Below, piece by piece: positions 6,403 through 14,530 of a stretch of 64,000 nt of DNA. The position numbers were made by a program, and so were the translations under genes. Each line of letters starts with the position of its first letter. The stretch's first letter is position 1. The notes under the pieces are model-generated. The model made no database searches, was not told the DNA's origin, and saw only the letters and a list, made by a program, of their open reading frames with translations. The DNA comes from an uncultured Oscillospiraceae bacterium (lineage in GTDB: Bacteria > Bacillota > Clostridia > Oscillospirales > Ruminococcaceae): contig CAJUMS010000003.1 in NCBI GenBank assembly GCA_910587465.1, positions 1 through 64,000 of the forward strand. The letters are read 5' to 3'.

Positions 6403-7662
6403 ATGGAAAGTAAGATCGACTACTTAACGCTGACATTAAAGCCCGAAAACTCCTCTGTTCGGCTTGATATGGCTTTAAGCACACTTCGGCATACAATGCT
6501 TTTGGGCGATTTAATAAGCAAAATGACTTTAAAGGGTCGTTTTGCCTTTTACGACTTTCATTTCTCATACGAGAATATTCATCTTCTGCATACCACTCCC
6601 GATAAGTTTCAAGAGCAGGGTCTTTGCCTGCGGATATCCTCACAAGGCTTGGATTACCTCACCGCATACCTTAAATCCTACGGTATAGAGCTTAAGGACT
6701 GGCTCGGTATGTGGCGTGCTCTGTGCTTTAACGGCTACATAACCAAAGATACTCGTATGGACTACGCTTTGGACGATATACGCTTTAAAGGAGATAAGCC
6801 GCTTCTTACAATGCGTAAAGTTCTTCAATGCAAGGCTAGGCACGAGATTTGCAAGAAAGCCCGTACAATAGATATTGTAAACGGTGATGAGCTCGGCACA
6901 CGTGAGCGTACCAAATTTATTAACGGGGAAGAGGTCAATGGGATGACAATGTATGTCGGAGTTCGTCAATCCGAATCCTTTGTCCGTTTCTATGATAAAC
7001 TCGCCGAGCATAAGCAGCAGCGAAAGGAAATTCCCGAGGGCTGTACCTCTTGGACGCGCTGTGAGCTTGAATTAAAAGGCGCTGCGGCTATGTCCGCGCT
7101 TAATGCCTATCTTGACTATTCTCCCGAGAAATATGCCGAGTATATGCGCGGTGTTCTCAATGATCATTGCCGCTTTATCTCCCGTACTAGCTCTAACGTT
7201 TCTCGTTGTCCTGTCAAGCGTTGGTGGCGCGAGTTCCTGCAAGGCTGTACCGAGCGTTTCAAGCTCCCTCACGGCAAGCCCGCGCGTTCTGCTTTGGCTC
7301 GTGCGGATAGGGGGCTTTCTCAATATGTTCCCACTCTGTTTACTATGATTAAGGAATACGGAATCGAGGGCTTCCTTGCTTGGTATGATGCTAAAGTGGA
7401 TAATTTTATGAAACAGGGTAAGACATTGTTCAAATCCGAGCTTGCGGAGAATATCCGCGAGGATATCCGAGATTATGAGGAAATGAACGCTTTCAAGTAC
7501 TATGAGTACACAACAGCCGAGGACTGCGAGCTTGAAGATCGTATACGGCGGCAACACTTTGATTACTTCCAGAAGTTTTATAAAGTCGTTCGCTGTTGTG
7601 AATTTGATGAACAGCATAGTAACTTTATGAACAGTCAAGAGGTGCTTGACAATGGTCTGTGA
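6403..7662 (+). CDS. rolling-circle replication initiator (Rep_trans type)
   Basis: The 419-aa protein carries the conserved pattern of the replication initiation factor family (PF02486) found in filamentous phages and small plasmids: RMDYALD at 118-124, YVGVRQSESFVRFYDKL at 184-200 and TRCELELKG at 218-226. Such proteins nick the double-strand origin and start rolling-circle replication of the phage genome. The start ATG 6403 follows AAAGGTGG. The 3' end overlaps the next small gene. Length is within the usual range for the family. Confidence 0.88.
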   Translation: MESKIDYLTLTLKPENSSVRLDMALSTLRHTMLLGDLISKMTLKGRFAFYDFHFSYENIHLLHTTPDKFQEQGLCLRISSQGLDYLTAYLKSYGIELKDWLGMWRALCFNGYITKDTRMDYALDDIRFKGDKPLLTMRKVLQCKARHEICKKARTIDIVNGDELGTRERTKFINGEEVNGMTMYVGVRQSESFVRFYDKLAEHKQQRKEIPEGCTSWTRCELELKGAAAMSALNAYLDYSPEKYAEYMRGVLNDHCRFISRTSSNVSRCPVKRWWREFLQGCTERFKLPHGKPARSALARADRGLSQYVPTLFTMIKEYGIEGFLAWYDAKVDNFMKQGKTLFKSELAENIREDIRDYEEMNAFKYYEYTTAEDCELEDRIRRQHFDYFQKFYKVVRCCEFDEQHSNFMNSQEVLDNGL

Positions 7663-7921
7663 TTGGTGGGAATGTGAGCATTTCGGCAAGTGTAAAGATC
7701 ATTGCGTTTATACCGGCGCGAAATATCCGCCGTGTGCTTGCTGTTTGCAGTTTGATAGCTGCTCGGTTTGCCCTAAGTTTATTGAGTGCGCCGATCTGGT
7801 TCGGAAGTATCTCCCGAATATGTTCCGTCGACTGGTTCGCGAAATTCGGCTCGGTGAAAATACTGAACGTACCGAACAGATCATACGGAAAAATACATTA
7901 CACGGACGTAAAAGGAGATGA
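7652..7921 (+). CDS. cysteine-rich small protein, probable zinc binder
   Basis: The ATG at 7652 follows AGAGGTGCTTGACA and overlaps the end of the replication gene by 11 nt. The 89-aa product has eleven cysteines in its first 47 residues, in CxxxxC and CxxC arrangements (including CCLQFDSCSVCPKFIEC), then a basic C-terminal helix (LVRKYLPNMFRRLVREIRL). A metal-stabilised nucleic-acid-binding or regulatory role is plausible. No family is recognised. Confidence 0.65.
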   Translation: MVCDWWECEHFGKCKDHCVYTGAKYPPCACCLQFDSCSVCPKFIECADLVRKYLPNMFRRLVREIRLGENTERTEQIIRKNTLHGRKRR

Positions 7922-7927
7922 TTTTGT

Positions 7928-8197
7928 ATGTTTGGTTGTCGAACTTGGCGGACTTGGGAAGATGTTTGTGATGATGAATTGCGCGTTTTTTCTACCTTTG
8001 ATTTGCGCAAAATTCGGAAGTTCGTTTATAAGCATTCTGGTTATTATACCAATGTTCCGCTTGACGATTTTCGTTTAATGCGTATGGTGTGCATAACGCT
8101 TATTTGTCTTTATCCGTATAGTGCGGACATTCACGTTCTTATCTGGGCGGCTGTCTGGCTGTCGTCTAACGGCGTTCGAGTTCCGCGCGGAAAATAA
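7928..8197 (+). CDS. 89-aa protein, last gene of the phage block
   Basis: ATG 7928 follows AAAGGAGATGATTTTGT, a strong ribosome-binding site, six nt after the stop of the Cys-rich gene. The product has a polar, aromatic first half and a moderately hydrophobic C-terminal part (MVCITLICLYPYSADIHVLI, residues about 52-71, then WAAVWLSS). It could be peripheral or single-pass. No family is recognised. It is the last gene of the block and is followed by a 12-bp perfect inverted repeat. Confidence 0.6.
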   Translation: MFGCRTWRTWEDVCDDELRVFSTFDLRKIRKFVYKHSGYYTNVPLDDFRLMRMVCITLICLYPYSADIHVLIWAAVWLSSNGVRVPRGK

Positions 8198-8231
8198 TAT
8201 ACGGGGGAGCACTAATTTAGTTAGTACACAC

Positions 8232-8261
8232 AATTGCGTAAAATAAAAGTTTTACGCAATT
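8232..8261. repeat. perfect 12-bp inverted repeat at the right end of the phage block
   Basis: AATTGCGTAAAA, 6 nt, TTTTACGCAATT. Three more pairs (CAC/GTG) follow after a two-base mismatch. Just before it lies ACTAA-TTTAG-TTAGT (8211-8225). It could end the phage transcript, form the packaging or origin hairpin, or mark the junction with host DNA. It has no good U tract of its own, so a terminator is not certain. Confidence 0.6.
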
Positions 8262-8332
8262 CAGTGGGTGAAATTTCCATTTTTTGTGGTTTTCATCTAT
8301 TATATCATTTTCCACGGAAAAAATCAAGTCAC

Positions 8333-8449
8333 TAGCTGCGATCACGCTGGAGCTTTACTCCGCACATTCTTACCGGGTGCTCGCCTTTGAACTTCTTGCA
8401 CAGCTTACAGCGGATATCACAACGCGAATAATAAGCGAGTTTCAGCCAT
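8333..8449 (-). pseudogene. possible fragment of a Cys-rich small protein
   Basis: On the minus strand an open stretch of 38 codons ends at a TAG (8335-8333) and reads as a plausible zinc-finger-like tail: CDIRCKLCKKFKGEHPVRMC with CxxxCxxC spacing. There is no ribosome-binding site and an in-frame TGA stands just upstream, so if real it is a remnant or a frameshifted gene. It lies at the phage-host junction. Confidence 0.25.
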
Positions 8450-8669
8450 CATTGATATTTTTTCTTACCGAAAAATCATTTAAATAAAAATTAGTTTTTA
8501 TGAGAAATTTAAATCTTAAAGATTATTTAAAATGTGGAAAAGTTTTTTTATTTTAATAATACAATATAACAATAACAGTTTTAAAAAACAAAAGGTAATA
8601 TCAATTAAATAAAAAGTACATCAAATAATATTAATTTATTTAAAAAAATTATTTTATATTAAAAAACTG
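8450..8669. other. AT-rich non-coding spacer
   Basis: Extremely A+T-rich sequence with long A and T runs and no open frame or recognisable dif, att or tRNA sequence. It separates the phage-like block from the next host gene. I see nothing further in it. Confidence 0.5.
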
Positions 8670-8698
8670 TTGAAATTTTTATTTCAATATGGTATTAT
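8670..8698 (+). promoter_or_regulatory. sigma-A promoter of the SCP2-domain gene
   Basis: TTGAAA (8670-8675), 17 nt, TATTAT (8693-8698), about 55 nt before the start codon at 8760. A small TCCTG/CAGGA hairpin lies in the leader. Confidence 0.7.
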
Positions 8699-8759
8699 AT
8701 AAATATCAAGGAAGTACTCCTGTATTTTTCGCAGGAAATCCAGTTGAAAGGATCACATT

Positions 8760-9416
8760 ATGAAAGACCAGAAAAAGACCGAGGACAAGAAGTCTGTTGT
8801 GACTTCTTCACATGCGGAAAATAAATCGGATGTAAAGGATACTCCCGCTATCGAGGTCAAAACAGAAACAAAATCAGCCCCTGCAGCTAAGAAAACTACT
8901 GCTCCCAAGGCTAAGCCCGCTGCTATAAAGGCAAAGGCTGTGGATAAGAAACCCGCAACAAAAACCACAGCTAAATCGGTCGCAAAAAAATCGGATGCCG
9001 ATAAGAAAACAACTGCTAAGTCTGCGGCGGCTAAGACTACAAAGCCTGTTACAAAAAGAACTCCCACTAAAAGAACCACAAAGAAAGCTGATGTTATAAC
9101 GATCGATACTATCTGCTCTAAGCTGGAGAAGAAAATTGGCAAAAAGACCTCACTTAAGGAGAAGATCGCTGTTGATATCGAGGTATGGGGATTCGAAGAC
9201 GGCTCGAACAGCAAAATGTACGTCGAGATCAATGGAGGTAAGATTACGGTATCTCCTCACACCTATGACGAAAAGGATTTCAGAGTATCTTTGAGCTGCG
9301 CAAACGCTGTTGCGTTTGTTGACGGCAAGCTTACAATGAAAGCGCTTATCGAATCCAAGGATTTCTACGCCGAGGGTAATATCGCCTCAGCTGTAAAGCT
9401 CGCTTCAATTTTCTGA
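8760..9416 (+). CDS. SCP2-type lipid-binding domain with histone-H1-like N-terminal tail
   Basis: The 218-aa protein has two distinct parts. Residues 1-112 are low-complexity Lys/Ala/Thr/Pro (AAKKTTAPKAKPAAIKAKAV and similar), like the basic tails of histone H1 or Hc1. Residues about 113-218 form a sterol-carrier-protein-2-like domain, ending with the typical pattern of DGKLTMKALIESKDFYAEGN and AVKLASIF. SCP2 domains bind lipids in a hydrophobic tunnel; the basic tail suggests contact with DNA, RNA or the acidic cell surface. It is monocistronic, with its own promoter and a strong terminator. ATG 8760 follows GAAAGGATCACATT. Confidence 0.7.
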   Translation: MKDQKKTEDKKSVVTSSHAENKSDVKDTPAIEVKTETKSAPAAKKTTAPKAKPAAIKAKAVDKKPATKTTAKSVAKKSDADKKTTAKSAAAKTTKPVTKRTPTKRTTKKADVITIDTICSKLEKKIGKKTSLKEKIAVDIEVWGFEDGSNSKMYVEINGGKITVSPHTYDEKDFRVSLSCANAVAFVDGKLTMKALIESKDFYAEGNIASAVKLASIF

Positions 9417-9427
9417 ATAAACATTTT

Positions 9428-9463
9428 ATGTCCGCTCTAATCAAAGAGCGGACATACGCTTTT
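9428..9463 (+). terminator. intrinsic terminator of the SCP2-domain gene
   Basis: Perfect 11-bp stem ATGTCCGCTCT/AGAGCGGACAT with a 6-nt loop, followed by a T-rich run (ACGCTTTTATTG). Confidence 0.85.
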
Positions 9464-9530
9464 ATTGTTGATTGTCAATTTTTTGTCATTTTGCACAATT
9501 TTTGGCTGATAATATCGTTAAAATAAAGAA

Positions 9531-9559
9531 TTGATTTCCCATAAAAATATATTTATAAT
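9531..9559 (+). promoter_or_regulatory. sigma-A promoter of the hydrogenase-like sensor gene
   Basis: TTGATT (9531-9536), 17 nt, TATAAT (9554-9559), giving a leader of about 70 nt. Confidence 0.75.
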
Positions 9560-9638
9560 ATAATTGTATACTTTGTATTATTACGCCTTTCCCATCTTTC
9601 ATTTTACGTATGTAAAAATAATTTTGGAGGAGAAAAAT

Positions 9639-11513
9639 ATGGTTCATGTAAGAGAAGACAAATGTATCGGGTGCAACGCGTGCATACGTTCTTGTCCGAT
9701 ACCGAACGCAAACCTTTATAACGGCGAAACGGTACATATCAACAATAATGAGTGTATACAGTGCGGAGAGTGTATAAAGGCTTGTCCTCACGATGCCAGA
9801 TACTATGATGACGACATTGAGACCGTTCTAGGACTTATAAAGAACCAGAAGGTATCGTTTATTGTGGCTCCCGCTATCAAGGCTTCTATGGACGGATCGT
9901 GGCGTCATGTACTGCAATGGTTCAAGGATCAAGGCGTTCACGAGATCTACGACGGCGCGTTTGGTGCGGATATATGCACATATATGCATATGGAATATCT
10001 CAGACATCACGCAGGTGAAAAGGTCATCTCACAGCCCTGCGCGGCTATTGTAAATTATGCCGAAAAACATAAACCCGAGCTCCTCTCACATCTTTCTCCC
10101 ATCCACTCTCCCCTGCTCTGTTCGGGAGTATATGTGCGCAAGTATTTGAAAAATAACGATATACTTGTGGGTATCACTCCGTGTCTTGCAAAGAGCGACG
10201 AGTTCCACAACACGGGAATTATCAACTATAATATCACGTTTAAAAGTATTGTGAACTATTTGAAACATAACAATGTCGTTCTTTCACACGGACGCAGCCC
10301 GTTTGAGTTCACGGCGGCGCGCGGCTTTGACGGCGCGTTTTATCCGATCCCGGGCGGCTTGAAAGAATGTCTGCACGCATACGATCCCGATTTGCTTGTG
10401 ACAACATCGGAGGGCGCTCAGAAGGTTTACGATGACCTCGATCATTATCTAAATACCGATCGTAACCACCTTCCCGACGTATTTGATGTTCTCAACTGCG
10501 AATTCGGATGCAGCGCGGGTGTCGGTGCACGTGAGAATGTAAACAACTTCAACGCTTACGACATCATGATCCACGCGAGAAAGTGGGCAAAAAAGACCAA
10601 GGCATCGGAGCGTTTCCACAAGGCAATTTTCAAAACACTTAATTTGGAGGATTTCCTCAGAAAATACGAAAATAGATGTACCTCCGTTCGTCCTACCGAA
10701 AAGCAACTTAACGAGATATTCAACTCGATGAATAAATTCACTGATACCGACAGACATATCGACTGCCACGCTTGCGGATTTAAGTCCTGTCATGATATGG
10801 CTACCACGATCTTCTACGGAAACAACAGTCCCAACAACTGTATCGTATTCGAAAAACAGAAGATACATGAAATGGCAATGCAGATCGAAGCACAGAACAG
10901 CAAGCTTTCGGGCGTTGTCACGGATATCCATCAGTCAATGGAGACGCTTTCCAACAAGATCATGCCTATCCACGAGCAGGCGGAGGAGAATTCCACCAAG
11001 AACAAGGATATCAAGGTAGATATGAGTACTCTCGGCTCTAATATTGACGGTATTCTCCGTCGCGTAAACGATATTGCACAATTTGTATCGAAAATCAGTG
11101 TAAGTATCGGCGAATACGAGCGCATTCTTGAAAAGATAAAGAGTATTTCCGAGCAGACGAATATTCTCGCGATAAACGCTTCTATCGAGGCGGCAAGCGC
11201 GGGGCAGTTCGGAAAGGGTTTTGCAGTCGTTGCGGGAGAGATCAGAACGCTTGCGGTAAGGTCTGCTGACACCTTAAAGGCTGCTGAGCAGCACACCAAT
11301 GAGATACTCAACAACATTGACGGTATCAAGGATTCCTCGGCAAGTATTATGTCCGACGTTGACGGAACAAAAGCGAATGTCGACAATACCGACAGAGCAG
11401 TTGACGACCTCAACGAGAGCCTGCAGTTCATCAGCAACAGCGTTTCCGAGATTACCGAGATCATTCAGCAGGTAACAAACCTTGCTTCCAGTCTGGAAAA
11501 CAACAAAGCCTGA
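9639..11513 (+). CDS. sensory [FeFe]-hydrogenase-like protein fused to a chemoreceptor signalling domain
   Basis: ATG 9639 follows GGAGGAGAAAAAT; upstream in-frame starts overlap the promoter. The 624-aa protein has a two-[4Fe-4S] ferredoxin domain (Cys 9/12/15/19 and 39/42/45/49), an H-cluster domain with L1 as SQPCAAIV (Cys134), L2 as TPCLAKSDE (Cys182) and L3 as NCEFGCSAG (Cys287/291), a third iron-sulphur module (Cys 376/379/384/401) and a methyl-accepting-type signalling hairpin (tip at [18 protein letters not shown], 503-520). The double Cys of catalytic L1 (CCP) is reduced to one, as in sensory rather than catalytic hydrogenases. No membrane segment, so a cytoplasmic redox or H2 sensor talking to CheA/CheW-like partners is inferred. 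Confidence 0.85.
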   Translation: MVHVREDKCIGCNACIRSCPIPNANLYNGETVHINNNECIQCGECIKACPHDARYYDDDIETVLGLIKNQKVSFIVAPAIKASMDGSWRHVLQWFKDQGVHEIYDGAFGADICTYMHMEYLRHHAGEKVISQPCAAIVNYAEKHKPELLSHLSPIHSPLLCSGVYVRKYLKNNDILVGITPCLAKSDEFHNTGIINYNITFKSIVNYLKHNNVVLSHGRSPFEFTAARGFDGAFYPIPGGLKECLHAYDPDLLVTTSEGAQKVYDDLDHYLNTDRNHLPDVFDVLNCEFGCSAGVGARENVNNFNAYDIMIHARKWAKKTKASERFHKAIFKTLNLEDFLRKYENRCTSVRPTEKQLNEIFNSMNKFTDTDRHIDCHACGFKSCHDMATTIFYGNNSPNNCIVFEKQKIHEMAMQIEAQNSKLSGVVTDIHQSMETLSNKIMPIHEQAEENSTKNKDIKVDMSTLGSNIDGILRRVNDIAQFVSKISVSIGEYERILEKIKSISEQTNILAINASIEAASAGQFGKGFAVVAGEIRTLAVRSADTLKAAEQHTNEILNNIDGIKDSSASIMSDVDGTKANVDNTDRAVDDLNESLQFISNSVSEITEIIQQVTNLASSLENNKA

Positions 11514-11531
11514 TCGGGAATATAAAAAATC

Positions 11532-11562
11532 ATGGAGACTGAAAAACACAGTCTCCATTTTT
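11532..11562. terminator. terminator between convergent genes
   Basis: Perfect 10-bp stem ATGGAGACTG/CAGTCTCCAT followed by TTTT on the plus strand. It ends the sensor gene and could also serve the convergent GH3 gene. Confidence 0.85.
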
Positions 11563-11573
11563 AACATTTTGTT

Positions 11574-13067
11574 TTACGGAAGAAGTCCCATTTTCTGCTT
11601 GATTGTAAGGATACGCGTTACGCTTTCGTTAAGGCGTTCCTCGGAAATGGCTCCCGACAATACCGCGTTGTACACACCGTCCACAGCGTCATCAAAGTCC
11701 TCGGGTGAAAGTATCATATCTATACCCGCGTTAACAGCCATTACCGCAGCAGTTCTTGAATAGTACAGGTTGGAGATCGTATTCATTTCCTGCGCGTCGG
11801 TAATCGCAATGCCGTTAAATCCAAGCTCGCCGCGGAGTGTCTTTGTAACTGCTGTGTATGATAAGTCGGCGGGAAGCTCGTCGCCGAATGCAGTTACCTG
11901 CTGATGACCGACCATAACGAAATCCGCGCCCGACTGTATACCGCTCCTGAACGGCACAAATTCCTCGCTGCGGAGCTGATCCAAAGTTCTGTCGATAATT
12001 ATCTCGGAGGCGGTGTGAGAATTTCCGTCTTCCGCGCCGAGACCCGGAAAGTGCTTGAGCGTCGCGGCAACTCCCGAGGAATTCAGGCCGCGGATTATGT
12101 TTGAGACCATATTCGCGACTACATAAGGATCGCTGCTGAAAATGCGGGGTCCTAGCTCGTTGGTCGGTGATATGTCCACGTCCGCGACGGGAGCGAAGTC
12201 AACGTTGAAACCAAGCGATCGTATATCCGAGCCGATAGTCCTGCCGATATCGTACGCCTCGTTGGAATTATTCCGTGCGCCGTAGACCGCCATATTGTCG
12301 AACGCCGTCGTGCCGAGATTTTTCGCGCACCGCGCTACCCTGCCGCCCTCCTCGTCGACTGCGATAAACACGCCAATGCCGTTTCGCATAGCGCTCTCCT
12401 GCATTTCGGCGAGCATTTGCCGCGTCTGTTCAACGCTTTCGAGATTTGCTCCCATACAGATTATACCGCCTACGGGCTTGTACGATAGGTCGACCGCCGA
12501 AGTCTCCGCGTATCCGCTGCCAGAGACCTGCTCGGGTCTTACGAAGAAAAGCTGATACACGCGCTCTTTCAGCGTCATCTGTGAGATAATGTGCTGAATG
12601 GAATCATCGGGTTCAACGGGAGGTGCGGGAGGCTCGGGCTCGCTCGACGGTCCGGAGTAGGTACTCGATGAGCTATCGGGTTCGGAATACTCGCCGCTTG
12701 TCTCCTCGGGAGGTTCATATGTTTCGGAAGTGCCAACGCTTTCCTCGGAGCATTCGGTCAGATATTCACTGCTTTCGGGAATGCTCTCGGGCTCGGAGGT
12801 ATCCGACGTATCAGTGCTTATGCTTTCCGCTGAGGTGCTTGACGAATTCGAAGAACTCCCCCCTGCCCCGCTGCTCGATGATGATGTGGTGCTGCTTGAC
12901 GAACTGTATGATGAACTCGACGAGCTTGAAGAGGACGAATATATATCGGTGCTCGATATCACACCGTTAGGGTCTATCACTATCTCGGAAGGTCCGCTGC
13001 TATTGCACCCTGTACACATTATAAGTATCGCCAGCGCCAACGCAAAGCGTCTCAGCTTATTTCCCAT
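11574..13067 (-). CDS. glycoside hydrolase family 3 lipoprotein (NagZ-like beta-N-acetylhexosaminidase)
   Basis: The 497-aa protein starts with a lipoprotein signal (LAILIMCTGC, lipid-anchored Cys), followed by a long Ser/Glu/Pro-rich spacer (to about residue 150) and a GH3 N-terminal TIM-barrel domain: FIAVDEEGGRVAR and KHFPGLG followed by AEDGNSH. In NagZ the last motif is usually KHFPGHG...DSH; here the first His is Leu and the catalytic-loop Asp is Asn, a variant seen in part of the family, so activity or specificity may differ. The enzyme would act at the outer membrane face on peptidoglycan or amino-sugar glycans. ATG 13067 is chosen because AAAGGGA is 9 nt upstream; at ATG 13076 it would abut the start. 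Confidence 0.85.
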   Translation of the reverse strand: MGNKLRRFALALAILIMCTGCNSSGPSEIVIDPNGVISSTDIYSSSSSSSSSSYSSSSSTTSSSSSGAGGSSSNSSSTSAESISTDTSDTSEPESIPESSEYLTECSEESVGTSETYEPPEETSGEYSEPDSSSSTYSGPSSEPEPPAPPVEPDDSIQHIISQMTLKERVYQLFFVRPEQVSGSGYAETSAVDLSYKPVGGIICMGANLESVEQTRQMLAEMQESAMRNGIGVFIAVDEEGGRVARCAKNLGTTAFDNMAVYGARNNSNEAYDIGRTIGSDIRSLGFNVDFAPVADVDISPTNELGPRIFSSDPYVVANMVSNIIRGLNSSGVAATLKHFPGLGAEDGNSHTASEIIIDRTLDQLRSEEFVPFRSGIQSGADFVMVGHQQVTAFGDELPADLSYTAVTKTLRGELGFNGIAITDAQEMNTISNLYYSRTAAVMAVNAGIDMILSPEDFDDAVDGVYNAVLSGAISEERLNESVTRILTIKQKMGLLP

Positions 13068-13110
13068 GATCACCATTCCCTTTCAATGCCGATAATCTCT
13101 ATGTTATTTC

Positions 13111-13139
13111 AGTATAGCATATTTTACTCAAAAAGTCAA
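13111..13139 (-). promoter_or_regulatory. sigma-A promoter of the GH3 lipoprotein gene
   Basis: Minus strand TTGACT (13139-13134), 17 nt, TATACT (13116-13111), about 45 nt before the start. Confidence 0.8.
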
Positions 13140-13160
13140 CATTCGGGAAAAATTACCGAG

Positions 13161-13186
13161 AACGGCTGTACTTTCGCACAGCCGTT
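13161..13186 (-). terminator. hairpin after the sugar-kinase gene
   Basis: Perfect 9-bp stem AACGGCTGT/ACAGCCGTT with an 8-nt loop, directly downstream of the kinase stop. On the minus strand the following bases are only moderately T-rich; on the plus strand GTTTTT follows. Confidence 0.6.
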
Positions 13187-13190
13187 GTTT

Positions 13191-14279
13191 TTATCTTTTG
13201 ATATCGTAATTCATATTCATCAGATTGCGTATGCTCTGAACGTCGTCGGTAATGTTTCCGTCGCCGTGAATGGTGTGCTTGATAACGCTTGAGGCTACCG
13301 CGAAGTTCACCATATCCATAGACTTGAAGCCGTTCATCATTGCGTAGATCAATCCGCTCGCGAACGCGTCTCCTCCACCCACGCGGTCAAGAACATTAAA
13401 TGTAAATAGCCTGCTCTCAAAGGTGTGACCGTCGTACCACATAAATGCCTTAAGGCTGTTTTCACTGCCACTGTGAGCATAACGAACGTGACGGGCAATG
13501 CATTTCAGATTGGGATATCTCTCGATAAAGTGACGGAATATCTCGTCCTGCTGCTCGTAGCTTGGCTGGAGCGGAACACCGTCCTTCCAGTCGCCATTGG
13601 AATGATCGTTCTCGTCCTTCCAGAGGTGATACGGCTCAATGCCGAGGAGTACGTCCACATACGGCAGACACTCGGTACAGAAGTCACGAGCATCCTCCCA
13701 GCTCCAGAGCTGGCTTCGGAAATTGCCGTCAAAGCTGACTATCAGTTTTTTCTCCTTTGCGATCCTAAGGCAGTCCATAATCAGCGTTCGACAGTTCTTT
13801 CCAAGCGCGGGGGTAATGCCGCTAAGGTGCAGCCAGTCGAAGCCCTCCAGCAGCGACTCAAGGTCTACCTTACTGAAATCATACTCGGTTATTACGCTGT
13901 GCATTCTGTCGTATGTGACCTTACTGGGGCGTATCCCGTAGCCCGTTTCGAGATAGTAAGTACCGAGACGATGTGTGGGGGTTTCCTCAGGCGAGGTAAG
14001 TATCACGGGAGTGCAGTGTACGTCGTTGGAACGCAGCCAGCGCACCGCGCTCTTGCCCAGACTGTTATTCGGAACTACGCTGAAAAACGTACTGTCCACG
14101 CCGAGATTCGCGAGAGCCAGCGCGATATTCGCCTCACTGCCGCCGTAGCTTGCCTCAAAGGTCGAGGTCATACGGATCTTTTCGTAATTCGGCGGAGTAA
14201 GTCTCAGCATTATCTCGCCGATAGTGATAAACTTTTTTCCGTTTTCGTCATTCGGAAGCAACGGGTTGTAATGTTCCAT
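13191..14279 (-). CDS. kdgK: PfkB-family sugar kinase, probable 2-dehydro-3-deoxygluconokinase
   Basis: The 362-aa protein has the PfkB/ribokinase fold: the N-terminal glycine-rich signature (EASYGGSEANIALALANLG, about residues 42-60) and the C-terminal catalytic signature DRVGGGDAFASG with the base Asp. Overall pattern (FITIGEIMLRLTPP at the N-terminus, WLHLSGITPALG mid-protein) matches KDG kinases, which phosphorylate KDG in hexuronate/pectin breakdown. The start at 14279 follows AGGAGGTTCTAT; an upstream in-frame start lacks a site and lies inside the promoter region. No other pathway gene is nearby, so substrate assignment is from similarity only. Confidence 0.8.
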   Translation of the reverse strand: MEHYNPLLPNDENGKKFITIGEIMLRLTPPNYEKIRMTSTFEASYGGSEANIALALANLGVDSTFFSVVPNNSLGKSAVRWLRSNDVHCTPVILTSPEETPTHRLGTYYLETGYGIRPSKVTYDRMHSVITEYDFSKVDLESLLEGFDWLHLSGITPALGKNCRTLIMDCLRIAKEKKLIVSFDGNFRSQLWSWEDARDFCTECLPYVDVLLGIEPYHLWKDENDHSNGDWKDGVPLQPSYEQQDEIFRHFIERYPNLKCIARHVRYAHSGSENSLKAFMWYDGHTFESRLFTFNVLDRVGGGDAFASGLIYAMMNGFKSMDMVNFAVASSVIKHTIHGDGNITDDVQSIRNLMNMNYDIKR

Positions 14280-14337
14280 ATAGAACCTCCTGTAAGTTAA
14301 GATATTTCCGCGATTTGGGTACATTCCCATTTAAAAC

Positions 14338-14366
14338 ATTATACTACAAACCGACCGAAATGTCAA
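14338..14366 (-). promoter_or_regulatory. consensus sigma-A promoter of the sugar-kinase gene
   Basis: Minus strand TTGACA (14366-14361), 17 nt, TATAAT (14343-14338). The -35 box overlaps the stop codon of the preceding Fe-transport accessory gene. Confidence 0.9.
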
Positions 14367-14515
14367 GATTTATCTTCTTTTCCGCACCCTCCGCAGTGTG
14401 AACAATCGCCGCCGCAACTGCGTTTTCCTGTTTTTCTGCTTTTGTAAATTATCAGGACAGCTGTTGCGACCAATGCTGTTACTGAAAAAATTACAACAAT
14501 ATCCGCAAAATTCAT
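14363..14515 (-). CDS. FeoB-associated Cys-rich membrane protein
   Basis: A 50-aa frame starting at 14515 after GGGAGGTATCGT, 15 nt downstream of feoB. The product has one transmembrane helix (IVVIFSVTALVATAVLII, residues 6-23) and a Cys-rich tail (CGGDCSHCGGCGK), the signature of the small FeoB-associated proteins found next to feoB in Firmicutes. It probably assists ferrous-iron uptake, perhaps in place of FeoC. Confidence 0.88.
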   Translation of the reverse strand: MNFADIVVIFSVTALVATAVLIIYKSRKTGKRSCGGDCSHCGGCGKEDKS

Positions 14516-14530
14516 ACGATACCTCCCGAC

